This document shows positions 16,170 to 24,034 of a stretch of DNA of 64,000 bases, one piece after another. The DNA comes from an uncultured Eubacteriales bacterium (lineage in GTDB: Bacteria > Bacillota > Clostridia > Oscillospirales > UMGS1783): positions 76,601-140,600 of the forward strand of contig CAKSHC010000005.1 of the NCBI GenBank assembly GCA_934456365.1, given 5' to 3'. Numbering within the stretch: the stretch's first letter is position 1; every line of letters starts with the position of its first letter. The notes beneath the pieces are model-generated. The model was given only the letters and a program-made list of their open reading frames with translations, was not told the origin of the DNA and made no database searches. The translations under genes and the position numbers were made by a program.

Positions 16170-16202
16170 AAAAAGCACTTAGCGTTAAGCTAAGTGCTTT
16201 TT
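16170..16202 (+). terminator. Intrinsic terminator after tRNA-Gln
   Basis: A perfect 14-bp stem (AAAAAGCACTTAGC) with a GTTAA loop and a T5 tail begins one nt after the tRNA CCA end. Confidence 0.92.
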
Positions 16203-16212
16203 CAGTTCTATT

Positions 16213-16318
16213 CGCCTTGCAGCAAGTGAGCTCGCATCGCAGGGATAGTCGGCTTTCAGCCGAGCGGTATTTGCTTCGCGAGCTTAAGGGTGAATGGAGC
16301 ACCTCTGCGACGAAGGCG
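16213..16318. repeat. Nested palindromic intergenic element
   Basis: The 16203-16467 gap has no convincing gene. It holds a GC-rich stretch with nested inverted repeats: CGCCTT (16213-16218) with AAGGCG (16313-16318), AGCTCGC (16229-16235) with GCGAGCT (16278-16284), and a central hairpin TCGGCT-TTC-AGCCGA (16249-16263). It could be a dispersed palindromic repeat or a structured RNA. A second copy is not seen in this window. The remaining part, 16319-16467, is AT-rich and featureless. Confidence 0.4.
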
Positions 16319-16467
16319 CAACATCACGTTTGCGAAAACAAAAACATCACGGGGAGCAGTATATCAAAATAAGATACATCAGAATGTATTTTTCTTCTTC
16401 ACATATCTCGCCTCCCGCCATCCGATCCGTGAAAAACAAATGTTTTTTAAAAAGAATCTTTAAAGGC

Positions 16468-16496
16468 TTGACTTCTTTTTCTTATAGTGATATATA
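16468..16496 (+). promoter_or_regulatory. Promoter of the first SipW-type protein gene
   Basis: TTGACT and TATATA with a 17-bp spacer. Transcription would start near 16503, so the in-frame TTG at 16503 would be at the very mRNA end. The GTG at 16533 with its GAGGAG site is therefore the start. Confidence 0.78.
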
Positions 16497-16532
16497 TATG
16501 AGTTGAAATTATTACAAAGAGGAGTGATTCTC

Positions 16533-18485
16533 GTGTCTCGATCCCGTTCCTCCAAGCGCGCCCTCTTGCTGAGTGCACTGGCCATGCTCGTTTGCCTGGC
16601 CATGCTTGTCGGCTCCACCTTCGCGTGGTTCACCGATTCCGCCTCCACCGGCGTCAACTGCATCGTCGCGGGCGAGCTGAAGATCGATATTGTGAACGCT
16701 GCCGGCGAGTCCATGAAAAACGGCTCCCTCAGCTGGCAGAAGGCTCAGGACCATGAAGATGAGCAGGTTCTCTGGGAGCCCAACTGCACCTATGCTCTTG
16801 AGCCCTTCCGCATCGTCAACCTCGGCACCCTCGCCCTCAAATACCGCATTGAGATCAGCGGCTTTGAAGGCGACCGCGAGCTGCTCGACGTCATCTCCTT
16901 TGAATATACCGAAGGCAACGCTGCCTACGATCTCTCCGCCGAGCGCACCCTCAAAAAGGGCGAGCAGACCGGCCTCATCACCATGACCGGCCACATGGAC
17001 GAAAACGCCGGCAATCATTATCAGGGCATGACCCTTGAAAACATCGCCATCACCGTCTATGCCACCCAGGCTCCCGTCGAGGCCGACAGCATCGACAACA
17101 CCTACGACAAAGACGCCAACGGCAATCCCGATCATCCCGATTGGAGCGTGACCGCCAACGTCACCGCTCCCGTCGTCCCGGGCGAGGATACTCTCCTCGA
17201 AAATGCCGATCAGACCGTTTCCCTCCTCGCTCCCGCCGGCTCGACCGACGCTTCCGAGCTCACCCTTGCCGTCGAGCCCGCCAAGAGCCCGGCCGGTGTG
17301 ACCGTCGCCGGCGACCAGTCGGCCAAAACCTATGAGGTCAAGCTGCTGGATGAAAACGGCAATGCCGTCACCGCGAAAGACGGCGCTCTCTTCACCGCCA
17401 AGATCTTCATCGGCAAAAACCTGACCGGCGTCCGGCTCTTCCATAAGGATGCTGCCATGCCCGCCGATTCCTTCCAGTATGATCCCGCGACCGGCGAGAT
17501 CACCTTCCAGACCGCCTCCTTCAGCCCCTATACCGCGGTCTACGATAAGGTCGTCGCCCGGATCGGCGATACCTATTACGAAACCCTCGCCGATACCATC
17601 GCCGCCGTCGAGGAAAACGGCATCATCGACCTTGTCGAAAATGCCTCCATCTGCGAGTCGTCCAGCACCGCCGTCAAAAAGGGCTTCATCCTCAACGGAA
17701 ACGGTCATAAGCTCTCGGCGGATAATCAGCTCCAGCTCCTCGCCGGCAAGACCGTTTTCCGGAATGTGACCTTCACCAGCCCCCGCCCGCTCTATGTCCA
17801 GGGCGCAACCTTTGTGCTGGAGGAAACGGCTGCCATCGATTCCAAGGTCAACGGCAATGCCGCCATCTGGTTCTATGGCAACGCCAAGGGCGAGATCAAC
17901 GGTAAAGTCATCGCCCCCAATGCCTATGGCGTCTGCCTCAATACCGACGCGAAATTCGATTCCGTCCCCAACACCGTCTCCCTCAAGGGAGCCACGGTCG
18001 ATGCCTGGGGCCCCGCCCTCTATGTCAACGGCTCCTTCGGCGGCCATTCGGTCACAGCAGTGGATTCGACCTTTATCAGCGACGACGAGGGCATCTATAT
18101 TTCCGGCACGCTCGGCCACGGTCAGACGATCTCCCTGACCGGCTGCACCGTTGAGGGCACCACCGCCATCGAGGTCAAGCACAGCGACCTCACCGTCGCC
18201 GACTGCGCCCTCATCGCCACCGGCGATCCCACCCAGTACGCCGAAAACAACAACGGCGGCACGGCCATCGGCTATTGCCTCGCCACCACCAGCAACAGCA
18301 AAAACGGCAAGATCGAGGCGACCAGCGGCACCATCACCATTTCCAACACCACCTATTCCTCGGTCGTCCCCGGCTGCGAAGTCTTCAATTCCGCCGCCGA
18401 TGCCGACGGAAGCCATGGCGCTGTCATCGAGGGCTACGATCTCTCCCGCGTCCTCTATCCCGGGAAATTGACCCCCAACGCCTGA
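16533..18485 (+). CDS. Secreted protein with SipW-type signal peptide, beta-helix C-terminus (paralogue 1)
   Basis: 650 residues from GTG 16533. The signal peptide (basic start, LLLSALAMLVCLAMLVGSTFA) leads into WFTDSASTGVN.IVAGELKIDI, the pattern of TasA/camelysin-like proteins matured by SipW signal peptidase; cleavage is expected between A and W. Residues about 25-200 are the domain shared with the next three genes (LALKYRIEISGF, ITMTGHMDENAGNHYQGM, QAPVEADSIDNTYD). A DANGNPDHPD linker follows, then an Ig-like region ending TASFSPYTAVYD, then a parallel beta-helix-like region (about 350-640) with short repeated strands. No LPXTG or membrane tail. In Bacillus such proteins form matrix fibres. 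The function here is unknown; no sipW gene is in the window. Confidence 0.82.
   Translation: MSRSRSSKRALLLSALAMLVCLAMLVGSTFAWFTDSASTGVNCIVAGELKIDIVNAAGESMKNGSLSWQKAQDHEDEQVLWEPNCTYALEPFRIVNLGTLALKYRIEISGFEGDRELLDVISFEYTEGNAAYDLSAERTLKKGEQTGLITMTGHMDENAGNHYQGMTLENIAITVYATQAPVEADSIDNTYDKDANGNPDHPDWSVTANVTAPVVPGEDTLLENADQTVSLLAPAGSTDASELTLAVEPAKSPAGVTVAGDQSAKTYEVKLLDENGNAVTAKDGALFTAKIFIGKNLTGVRLFHKDAAMPADSFQYDPATGEITFQTASFSPYTAVYDKVVARIGDTYYETLADTIAAVEENGIIDLVENASICESSSTAVKKGFILNGNGHKLSADNQLQLLAGKTVFRNVTFTSPRPLYVQGATFVLEETAAIDSKVNGNAAIWFYGNAKGEINGKVIAPNAYGVCLNTDAKFDSVPNTVSLKGATVDAWGPALYVNGSFGGHSVTAVDSTFISDDEGIYISGTLGHGQTISLTGCTVEGTTAIEVKHSDLTVADCALIATGDPTQYAENNNGGTAIGYCLATTSNSKNGKIEATSGTITISNTTYSSVVPGCEVFNSAADADGSHGAVIEGYDLSRVLYPGKLTPNA
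16609..16690 (+). repeat. Conserved coding repeat, copy 1 of 4
   Basis: About 82 bp covering the signal-peptide cleavage region. It begins TCGGCTCCACCTTCGCGTGG and is nearly identical in all four paralogues, including at silent positions. Confidence 0.85.
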
Positions 18486-18496
18486 GCGGATTTCAA

Positions 18497-18529
18497 AAAA
18501 GCTCTGTCCCATCCCGGGGCAGAGCTTTT
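18497..18529 (+). terminator. Intrinsic terminator after paralogue 1
   Basis: AAAAGCTCTGTCCC pairs with GGGGCAGAGCTTTT (one G-U pair) around a short loop, followed by a T-rich run. Confidence 0.88.
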
Positions 18530-18564
18530 CTTTGTCTTTTGAATAATTTTTGCATTTAAGAGCG

Positions 18565-18580
18565 TTTTTTTTTTTTTTTT
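18565..18580 (+). repeat. Homopolymer tract T16 next to a promoter
   Basis: Sixteen consecutive T residues end four bases before the -35 box of paralogue 2. It is the longest mononucleotide run noticed in the window. It could act as an UP-like element, or vary in length by slipped-strand mispairing. Confidence 0.95.
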
Positions 18581-18584
18581 GCCC

Positions 18585-18613
18585 TTGCATTTCGAATCGA
18601 ATTGTGCTATACT
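18585..18613 (+). promoter_or_regulatory. Promoter of SipW-type paralogue 2
   Basis: TTGCAT and TATACT with a 17-bp spacer, 36 bp ahead of the GTG start, directly downstream of the T16 tract. Confidence 0.82.
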
Positions 18614-18649
18614 TACGCAGAATTCGAAATCCAAAAGGAGTGATCGTCT

Positions 18650-20617
18650 GTGCCTCAATCTCAATCCACCCGGCGCTCGTTTCTGATCAGCGCCCTGGCT
18701 ATGTTCCTGAGCTTCCTTTTGCTCATCGGCTCCACCTTCGCGTGGTTCACCGATTCGGCCTCCACCAGCGTCAACCGCATCGTCGCGGGCGAGCTGAAGA
18801 TCGATATCCAGAATGCCAAGGGCGAGTCTTTGAAAAACGGCGCCCTCAACTGGCAGAAAGCAGAAGGCCATGAAGAGGAAAAAATCCTCTGGGAGCCGAA
18901 CTGCACCTATTCCCTCGAGCCCTTCCGCATCGTCAACCTCGGCTCTCTCGCCCTGAAATTCCGCATCGAAGTCACCGGCTTCACGGGTGACAGCGACCTG
19001 CTCGACGTCATCTCCTTTGCCTATGAATCGGAAGGGGAGAGCTTCGACCTCTCCGCCGAGCGCACCCTGAAAAAAGGCGAGCAGACCGGCCTCATCACCA
19101 TGACCGGCCACATGGACAAAAACGCCGGCAACTACTACCAGGGCATGACCCTCGAAAGCATCGCCATCACCGTCTATGCCGCCCAGGCCCCCGTCGAGGC
19201 CGACAGCATTGACAACACCTACGACGAGCGCGCTCTCTATCCCGTCGTGGCCGCTGCTCCCATCGAGCTGGATGAAAACAATGCCCTCGTCAAGGATACC
19301 GTCATCACCTCCGGCGCCACCGCAGACGGCTCTCCCGCCGTCAAGGTCACCATCCCCGCCGGCACCCCGATGAAAGAAAACGCCACGATGGGCAAGATCT
19401 CCATCACGGAAGATGTCACCCCCGCCAACTTCCAGGTCGACATCACCCAGATGGATCCCAGAACGCTGGATATCCACATGGAAGGCCTCTCGGAGGAAAA
19501 CACTAACCTCATCCGCGTCGAGTTCTATCTTGAGCCCGGCCTGGAAATCGTCGAGTTTTACCACAACGGCCGGAAAATGGACCGCCGCACCGCCCTGAAA
19601 TGGCTCAGCAACGATCAGGACTTCTTCTACGATTCCGCCACCGGCAAGGTCACCATGCTCACCTCCAGCTTCTCGCCCTTCACCTATACCGCCGATAAGT
19701 TCCAGTGGCGCAATGCCGGCCGCTATGCCGCCGAATATTCCACCCCGGTCGATACCGGGAATAAGATTCTCACCATCGCCACCCCCGAAGAGCTCGCCCT
19801 CTTCGCCCATCAGATCACAAACGGGCAGATCAGCTACGCCGATTATACCATCCGCCTTGCCGCCGATATCGATCTGGGCGCCGGCTTCTGGACCAGCATC
19901 AACGCCGGCAGCCGCCTCAACCGCGCCACCATCGACGGCCAGGGCCATACCATCCGCAACCTCCTCGTGCGCAACTGCACCAATTCCTCCGGCTATGGCT
20001 TCGCCTTCATCGGCGACGCCGGCTCCTCCTCCCTCACCATCCGCAACCTCACCTTCGATTCCGCCAATGTCAAATACGCCAAATACGGCAGCTATATGGG
20101 CAATGTCGGCGGCGTCGTCCTCGGCTATGCCTACGGCACCACCGTCTTCGATAACGTCACCGTCCAGAATAGCCTTGTCGAAGGCTACGGCAAAATCGGC
20201 GCCCTCCTCGGCATGGGTGCCCAGCCCGGCATGAAGATCACCTTCCGCAACTGCACCTCGCAGAATAACGAGCTCAAAGCCGTCTACAACGTCGGCGGCC
20301 TCGCAGGCAATATCCAGCGCGGCCAGGGCGCGGACAACACCACCATCGAAAACGCCACCGTGAAGAACATCACCTTCACCGCCGACCCCCGTGAAACCTA
20401 CGCCGATGTCAACGGAACCGCCACCCTCAAGTCCAACGACCTCCCCTCCGGTGAGGACGTGGAAAAGGCCGCTTCCGGGAAATATTGGGTCTATGGCGGC
20501 TACCTCTGGGGCGGCTTCGCCGACTACTATGTTTCCTATGGCACAGCCTCCTACGATGCGCCCGTCACCGGCTCGGAAATGCTTCTTGCAAACTCCGAAC
20601 TTGTGATCAATCGCTGA
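18650..20617 (+). CDS. Secreted protein with SipW-type signal peptide, GLUG-like C-terminus (paralogue 2)
   Basis: 655 residues from GTG 18650 with an AAGGAG ribosome site. Same plan as paralogue 1: RRSFLISALAMFLSFLLLIGSTFA, then WFTDSAS and the shared domain to about residue 200 (LALKFRIEVTGF, GHMDKNAGNYYQGM, EADSIDNTYDERALYP). A middle beta-rich segment ends SSFSPFTYTADKF. From about residue 375 there is a different C-terminal region with GLUG-type features: DYTIRLAADIDLGAGFW, ATIDGQGHTIRNL, and glycine-rich GNVGGVVLGYAYG and KIGALLGMG repeats. GLUG repeats occur in surface adhesins. No anchor motif. Own promoter and terminator, so it can be regulated independently of paralogue 1. Confidence 0.82.
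   Translation: MPQSQSTRRSFLISALAMFLSFLLLIGSTFAWFTDSASTSVNRIVAGELKIDIQNAKGESLKNGALNWQKAEGHEEEKILWEPNCTYSLEPFRIVNLGSLALKFRIEVTGFTGDSDLLDVISFAYESEGESFDLSAERTLKKGEQTGLITMTGHMDKNAGNYYQGMTLESIAITVYAAQAPVEADSIDNTYDERALYPVVAAAPIELDENNALVKDTVITSGATADGSPAVKVTIPAGTPMKENATMGKISITEDVTPANFQVDITQMDPRTLDIHMEGLSEENTNLIRVEFYLEPGLEIVEFYHNGRKMDRRTALKWLSNDQDFFYDSATGKVTMLTSSFSPFTYTADKFQWRNAGRYAAEYSTPVDTGNKILTIATPEELALFAHQITNGQISYADYTIRLAADIDLGAGFWTSINAGSRLNRATIDGQGHTIRNLLVRNCTNSSGYGFAFIGDAGSSSLTIRNLTFDSANVKYAKYGSYMGNVGGVVLGYAYGTTVFDNVTVQNSLVEGYGKIGALLGMGAQPGMKITFRNCTSQNNELKAVYNVGGLAGNIQRGQGADNTTIENATVKNITFTADPRETYADVNGTATLKSNDLPSGEDVEKAASGKYWVYGGYLWGGFADYYVSYGTASYDAPVTGSEMLLANSELVINR
18726..18807 (+). repeat. Conserved coding repeat, copy 2 of 4
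   Basis: Same 82-bp block as at 16609-16690, differing at only a few bases. Confidence 0.85.
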
Positions 20618-20623
20618 AAAAGC

Positions 20624-20649
20624 GGACGCGCCGGAAATCCGGCGCGTCC
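20624..20649 (+). terminator. Strong hairpin after paralogue 2
   Basis: A perfect 12-bp GC-rich stem (GGACGCGCCGGA) with a two-base loop. Only a weak T run follows a few bases later, so termination may be partial. Confidence 0.65.
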
Positions 20650-20695
20650 CTTCCCGTATTTTTGCAGATTCGCAGGAAATTCCCTGGGTTTTTGC

Positions 20696-20724
20696 TTGCA
20701 TCCGCGCCTTTGCGGTGCTATAAT
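20696..20724 (+). promoter_or_regulatory. Promoter of SipW-type paralogues 3 and 4
   Basis: TTGCAT and a perfect TATAAT with a 17-bp spacer, 26 bp ahead of the ATG. It has the same -35 as paralogue 2, but no T tract. Confidence 0.85.
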
Positions 20725-20750
20725 CAATCCGTAAAAAAGGAGGAATTTTT

Positions 20751-22511
20751 ATGACAAAAGCAAAATCCTCAAAGCGCGCTCTCTTGCTGAGCGCCCTGGC
20801 CATGCTCGTGTGCCTCGCCCTCTTCGTCGGCTCCACCTTCGCGTGGTTCACCGATTCCGCCTCCACCGGCGTCAACAGCATCGTCGCCGGCAGGCTGGAG
20901 GTCTCCCTTCTCAATGCCGCCGACACCGCCCCGCTGGGCGACGAGCCCCTGCGCTGGGTCGCCGCGGATAACCGCGAAACCGAAATCCTCTGGGAACCGG
21001 GCTGCACCTATTCCCTCGAAGGCTTCCGCATCCAAAACAGCGCCAGCCTCGCCCTCAAGTATAAGATCGCCATCACCGGCCTCGTGGGCGATTCCGAGCT
21101 TCTCGATGTGCTTTCCTTCTCGGTCGAAGGCCTGACCGGCGCCGAATCTGCCGCCGCTCTCGATGGCTTTGTCGGAACCCTCCTTCCCGGAGAAACCACC
21201 GACCCCATCGTCATCACCGGCCATATGGATAAAAACGCCGGGAACCGCTATCAAGGTATGACCATTGAGGGGATCAACATCACTGTCTACGCCACCCAGG
21301 CTCCCGTCGAGGCCGACAGCATTGACAACAACTACGACGAGAACGCCGACGGAACCCCCGATACCCCCGATTGGAGCAATCATGTTACCGTCACCGCTCC
21401 CGTCGCGCAGGAAGGGGACACGGTGCTGACCGATAATCCCGATAACCCCACCATCACCGTCACCGTCCCGCAGGATTCGACCGGTGCCGAAAGCCTCACC
21501 CTTGTAAAAAAGCTGGTGGAAACCCCCGCTTCCTTCACTGCGGCGGCCGATGCCTCTCCGATCTGCTATGAGATCAGCCTCGTCGATCAGGACGGCAATG
21601 CCGTCACCGCGCAAAACGGCTTCTTCAAAATCGGGCTCCGGCTCCCGTCGGACATCGCGCTGACCGGCTTCTATCACCGGAACGAGGCGTTCACCAAAGT
21701 CACCTCGCTTTCTAAGCTGACGGCAGTGGATCAGTATTATTTCCATGCCTCCAAGGGCCTTCTCACCTTCACCACCGACGACTTCTCTCCCTTCACTGCC
21801 ACCTATCGCTTCGGCGGCGGCAAGGGCACAGCGGCTTCCCCCTATCGCATCACCTCCGCAAAGCAGCTGCGCGGGATGGAAAAGGTCGGCGGAACCTACC
21901 GTCTGGATGCCGACATCGTCCTGGACGATGAGCTCACCCTTTCGGGCAAAACCTGGACTCTCGACCTCAACGGTCATTCTCTTTCTCTCGCGTACGGCGA
22001 GGGCGTAAGGCCCGTCTTCTATGGAACCATCTCGCTGGGGATTAAAGGAAACCTGACGATCCGGGATTCCAGCGCCGATCAGACCGGTCAGGTCTTCGGT
22101 CCCGATCTCAATTCGAGCGAGTATGCCCCCTGCGCCGTCCGCTGCGTCGGCACCAATAAGCTCAATATCTACGGCGGCCGCTTCCTCAGTCGCGGCGAGG
22201 GCAATTCCTGCATCTTCCTCAGCACAGGGTATGGCCCCAGCCGCGCCGCCATCGTTCATATCTACGGAGGTCTTTTTGAGTCGGAATCTCCCTCCAACGG
22301 GACCTACTACGTGCTCAATCATCAGGATTCGAACACCACCGGCTGCAAGATCTACGTTCATGCCGGCACCTTCGTCAACTACAACCCGGGCGTGACCAAG
22401 GTGGATCCGGACAATGCCCGTACCGGCAAGATCCTTCTGGCCGACGGCAGCTCCACAGCCGCTCAGGAGCAGGAAAACGGCGATATCTGGTATATCGTTT
22501 CGGCAAAATAA
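20751..22511 (+). CDS. Secreted protein with SipW-type signal peptide, beta-helix C-terminus (paralogue 3)
   Basis: 586 residues; ATG after AAAGGAGGA. The signal peptide SKRALLLSALAMLVCLALFVGSTFA is close to paralogue 1, then WFTDSASTGVN and the shared domain (LALKYKIAITGL, GHMDKNAGNRYQGM, EADSIDNNYDENADGTPD). The Ig-like middle region (about 215-365) is homologous in plan to that of paralogue 1 and ends DDFSPFTATYRFGG. The C-terminal 220 residues look like a parallel beta-helix (LTLSGKTWTLDLNGHSL, NKLNIYGGRFLSRG, VHIYGGLFESES, IYVHAGTFVNYNP) and finish GDIWYIVSAK. The finishing segment is similar to that of paralogue 4. Co-transcribed with paralogue 4 (12 nt apart). Confidence 0.82.
   Translation: MTKAKSSKRALLLSALAMLVCLALFVGSTFAWFTDSASTGVNSIVAGRLEVSLLNAADTAPLGDEPLRWVAADNRETEILWEPGCTYSLEGFRIQNSASLALKYKIAITGLVGDSELLDVLSFSVEGLTGAESAAALDGFVGTLLPGETTDPIVITGHMDKNAGNRYQGMTIEGINITVYATQAPVEADSIDNNYDENADGTPDTPDWSNHVTVTAPVAQEGDTVLTDNPDNPTITVTVPQDSTGAESLTLVKKLVETPASFTAAADASPICYEISLVDQDGNAVTAQNGFFKIGLRLPSDIALTGFYHRNEAFTKVTSLSKLTAVDQYYFHASKGLLTFTTDDFSPFTATYRFGGGKGTAASPYRITSAKQLRGMEKVGGTYRLDADIVLDDELTLSGKTWTLDLNGHSLSLAYGEGVRPVFYGTISLGIKGNLTIRDSSADQTGQVFGPDLNSSEYAPCAVRCVGTNKLNIYGGRFLSRGEGNSCIFLSTGYGPSRAAIVHIYGGLFESESPSNGTYYVLNHQDSNTTGCKIYVHAGTFVNYNPGVTKVDPDNARTGKILLADGSSTAAQEQENGDIWYIVSAK
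20827..20908 (+). repeat. Conserved coding repeat, copy 3 of 4
   Basis: Same block as at 16609-16690; it diverges in its last 20 bases, where this copy encodes AGRLEVSL instead of AGELKIDI. Confidence 0.8.
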
Positions 22512-22523
22512 AGGAGGCGCAAA

Positions 22524-23846
22524 ATGAGCAGTAAAAAAACAAGGCGCTCTCTTCTGACCAGCCTTTTGGCGCTGGCGCTCTGCCTCGTCCTCTTTGTCGG
22601 CTCCACCTTTGCGTGGTTCACCGATTCCGCCTCCACCAGCGTCAACCGCATCGTCGCGGGCGAGCTGAAGGTCGACCTTCTCCTCTATCGCAACGGAGCC
22701 TATTCCTCCATTAAGAACGAAGACGGCGCCCTCTTCGGCGGGAAAAATTCCCTCGTCGCGCAAAACGACCCGGCCGATACCCTCTGGGAGCCCGGGAAAA
22801 CTCAGATCGTCTTCCTCGCCGTGAAAAACCTCGGCAGCCTGGCGCTGAAATATCAGCTTCTGATCGACACGCAGGACCTCGGCCTGTGCGGCGCGCTTGA
22901 GTATGCCGTGATGACCGGAGCCGGCCCCGAAAACGTCAACGCCGCCGAAATGCGCTGGAGCGAATACGAAGAAGCCGCCGACCAAACCGGCTTTCTCCCC
23001 GCCGGGCGCACTCTGGCCGCCTCCGGCGACCTCTTTGAGGCCGACGAGAGCGATCGGATCGCCCTCATCCTCCACATGGATGAAAACGCCGGCAGCGCCT
23101 ATCAGGGGAAATCCGTCGAGCTGGATGTCTCGGTCGTCGCCACGCAGGCCGTCCATGAGGCCGACAGCATCAACAACAGCTACGACGAACGCGCCCTTTT
23201 CCCGGCCCTGACCGCCGCCTCGCTGAAAGAGGCTCTCGCCTCCGGCGGCGCCATCACGCTCGGGAAAAACATTAGCCTTCCCTTATCCGGTGAGGGCGAC
23301 GGCGTTGTTGAGCAGATGAACGTTTCGAAGGATACCACCCTCGATCTTTCCGGCAAAACGCTCGCGATCGATCTCGATTCCTTCGAGGGCGAGCTCTCCT
23401 ATGTCCCCACGATCATGACCGTCCACGGAGCCACCCTCACCGTCGAAGGCAACGGCGTCCTCAACGCCGAAGGCGGCTACAACACGGTCTATGGCATCAA
23501 CGTGATGGACGGCGGTAAGGTCATCATCAACAGCGGCACCTTCTATGGCGCCATGTCGGCCGTCCAGGTGCAAAATGGCGAGCTGGAAATCAACGGCGGC
23601 TTCTTCGATCTGGCCCCCACCATCAAGGCCGCCGCGCCCGTGTATGCGAAGTATCTCATCAATGCCATCGACCAGTCCTTCCGCGACGGCACGGCAAAGA
23701 TTCAGATCAAAGGCGGCACCTTTGTCAACTTCAACCCGGCCGACCATCCCGAAGCCGGAGAAACCACCTATGTGGCCGCCGGCTACCACGTTGTCTCCGA
23801 ACCTCAGTCCAACGGCGATACCTGGTATACCGTCGTGGCGGATTGA
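22524..23846 (+). CDS. Secreted protein with SipW-type signal peptide, short beta-helix form (paralogue 4)
   Basis: 440 residues; ATG after TAAAGGAGG. The signal peptide RRSLLTSLLALALCLVLFVGSTFA leads into WFTDSASTSVNRIVAGELKVDL. The shared domain is the most divergent of the four (LALKYQLLIDTQ, LILHMDENAGSAYQGK, EADSINNSYDERALFP), and the Ig-like middle region is missing, so the beta-helix starts near residue 225 (TTLDLSGKTLAIDL, TVHGATLTVEGNG, KVIINSGTFYGAMSAVQV, ELEINGGFF). It ends GDTWYTVVAD. It looks like a shortened derivative of the paralogue 3 type. The gene is closed by a strong terminator. Confidence 0.82.
   Translation: MSSKKTRRSLLTSLLALALCLVLFVGSTFAWFTDSASTSVNRIVAGELKVDLLLYRNGAYSSIKNEDGALFGGKNSLVAQNDPADTLWEPGKTQIVFLAVKNLGSLALKYQLLIDTQDLGLCGALEYAVMTGAGPENVNAAEMRWSEYEEAADQTGFLPAGRTLAASGDLFEADESDRIALILHMDENAGSAYQGKSVELDVSVVATQAVHEADSINNSYDERALFPALTAASLKEALASGGAITLGKNISLPLSGEGDGVVEQMNVSKDTTLDLSGKTLAIDLDSFEGELSYVPTIMTVHGATLTVEGNGVLNAEGGYNTVYGINVMDGGKVIINSGTFYGAMSAVQVQNGELEINGGFFDLAPTIKAAAPVYAKYLINAIDQSFRDGTAKIQIKGGTFVNFNPADHPEAGETTYVAAGYHVVSEPQSNGDTWYTVVAD
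22597..22678 (+). repeat. Conserved coding repeat, copy 4 of 4
   Basis: Same block as at 16609-16690 and almost base-for-base the same as copy 2. Confidence 0.85.
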
Positions 23847-23861
23847 TCCAACCACCCAATC

Positions 23862-23895
23862 AAAACGGTGCAGCTCGTGCGAGCTGCGCCGTTTT
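23862..23895 (+). terminator. Intrinsic terminator after paralogue 4
   Basis: AAAACGG.GCAGCTCG pairs with CGAGCTGC.CCGTTTT around a short loop (one internal mismatch), followed by a T-rich run. Confidence 0.88.
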
Positions 23896-23953
23896 CTTCG
23901 CTTTTCCAAAGGCGCGGCGAGCTCTTTTTTTGCAAGAAAAGCCGCGGCAAGGT

Positions 23954-23968
23954 CAAGAATCATTCTTG
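23954..23968. promoter_or_regulatory. 7-1-7 palindrome ahead of the P-type ATPase
   Basis: CAAGAAT-C-ATTCTTG is a perfect 15-bp inverted repeat with the 7-1-7 layout of Fur/PerR/Zur-family operators. It overlaps a candidate -35 (TTGGAA, 23966-23971), with a TATAGT-like -10 at 23987-23992 (15-bp spacer). A metal-responsive repressor is a reasonable guess, but none is encoded here. Confidence 0.5.
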
Positions 23969-24034
23969 GAATGTACTCGCCATAAATATAGTGCGGGCAG
24001 AGTCTTGCCCGAATTCAGAGAAGGAGGCAGAGAA

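Noticed and set aside
16294..16506. A 70-codon frame in the tRNA-Gln/SipW gap
   Set aside because: No ribosome site, no recognisable motif, and it runs through the promoter of the next gene.
16512..23156. Very long antisense frames opposite the SipW-type genes (692, 850 and 795 codons)
   Set aside because: High third-position GC on the coding strand leaves the opposite frame free of stops. The antisense products are Gly/Asp/Ala-rich with no domains or ribosome sites, while the plus-strand genes have signal peptides and family motifs.
16533..23846. Sortase-anchored adhesins
   Set aside because: No LPXTG-type motif, hydrophobic tail or sortase gene is visible in any of the four proteins.
23843..24034. 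Longer start for the P-type ATPase
   Set aside because: It would cover the terminator of the preceding gene and the palindrome; the ATG at 24035 has a good AAGGAGG site and normal family length.
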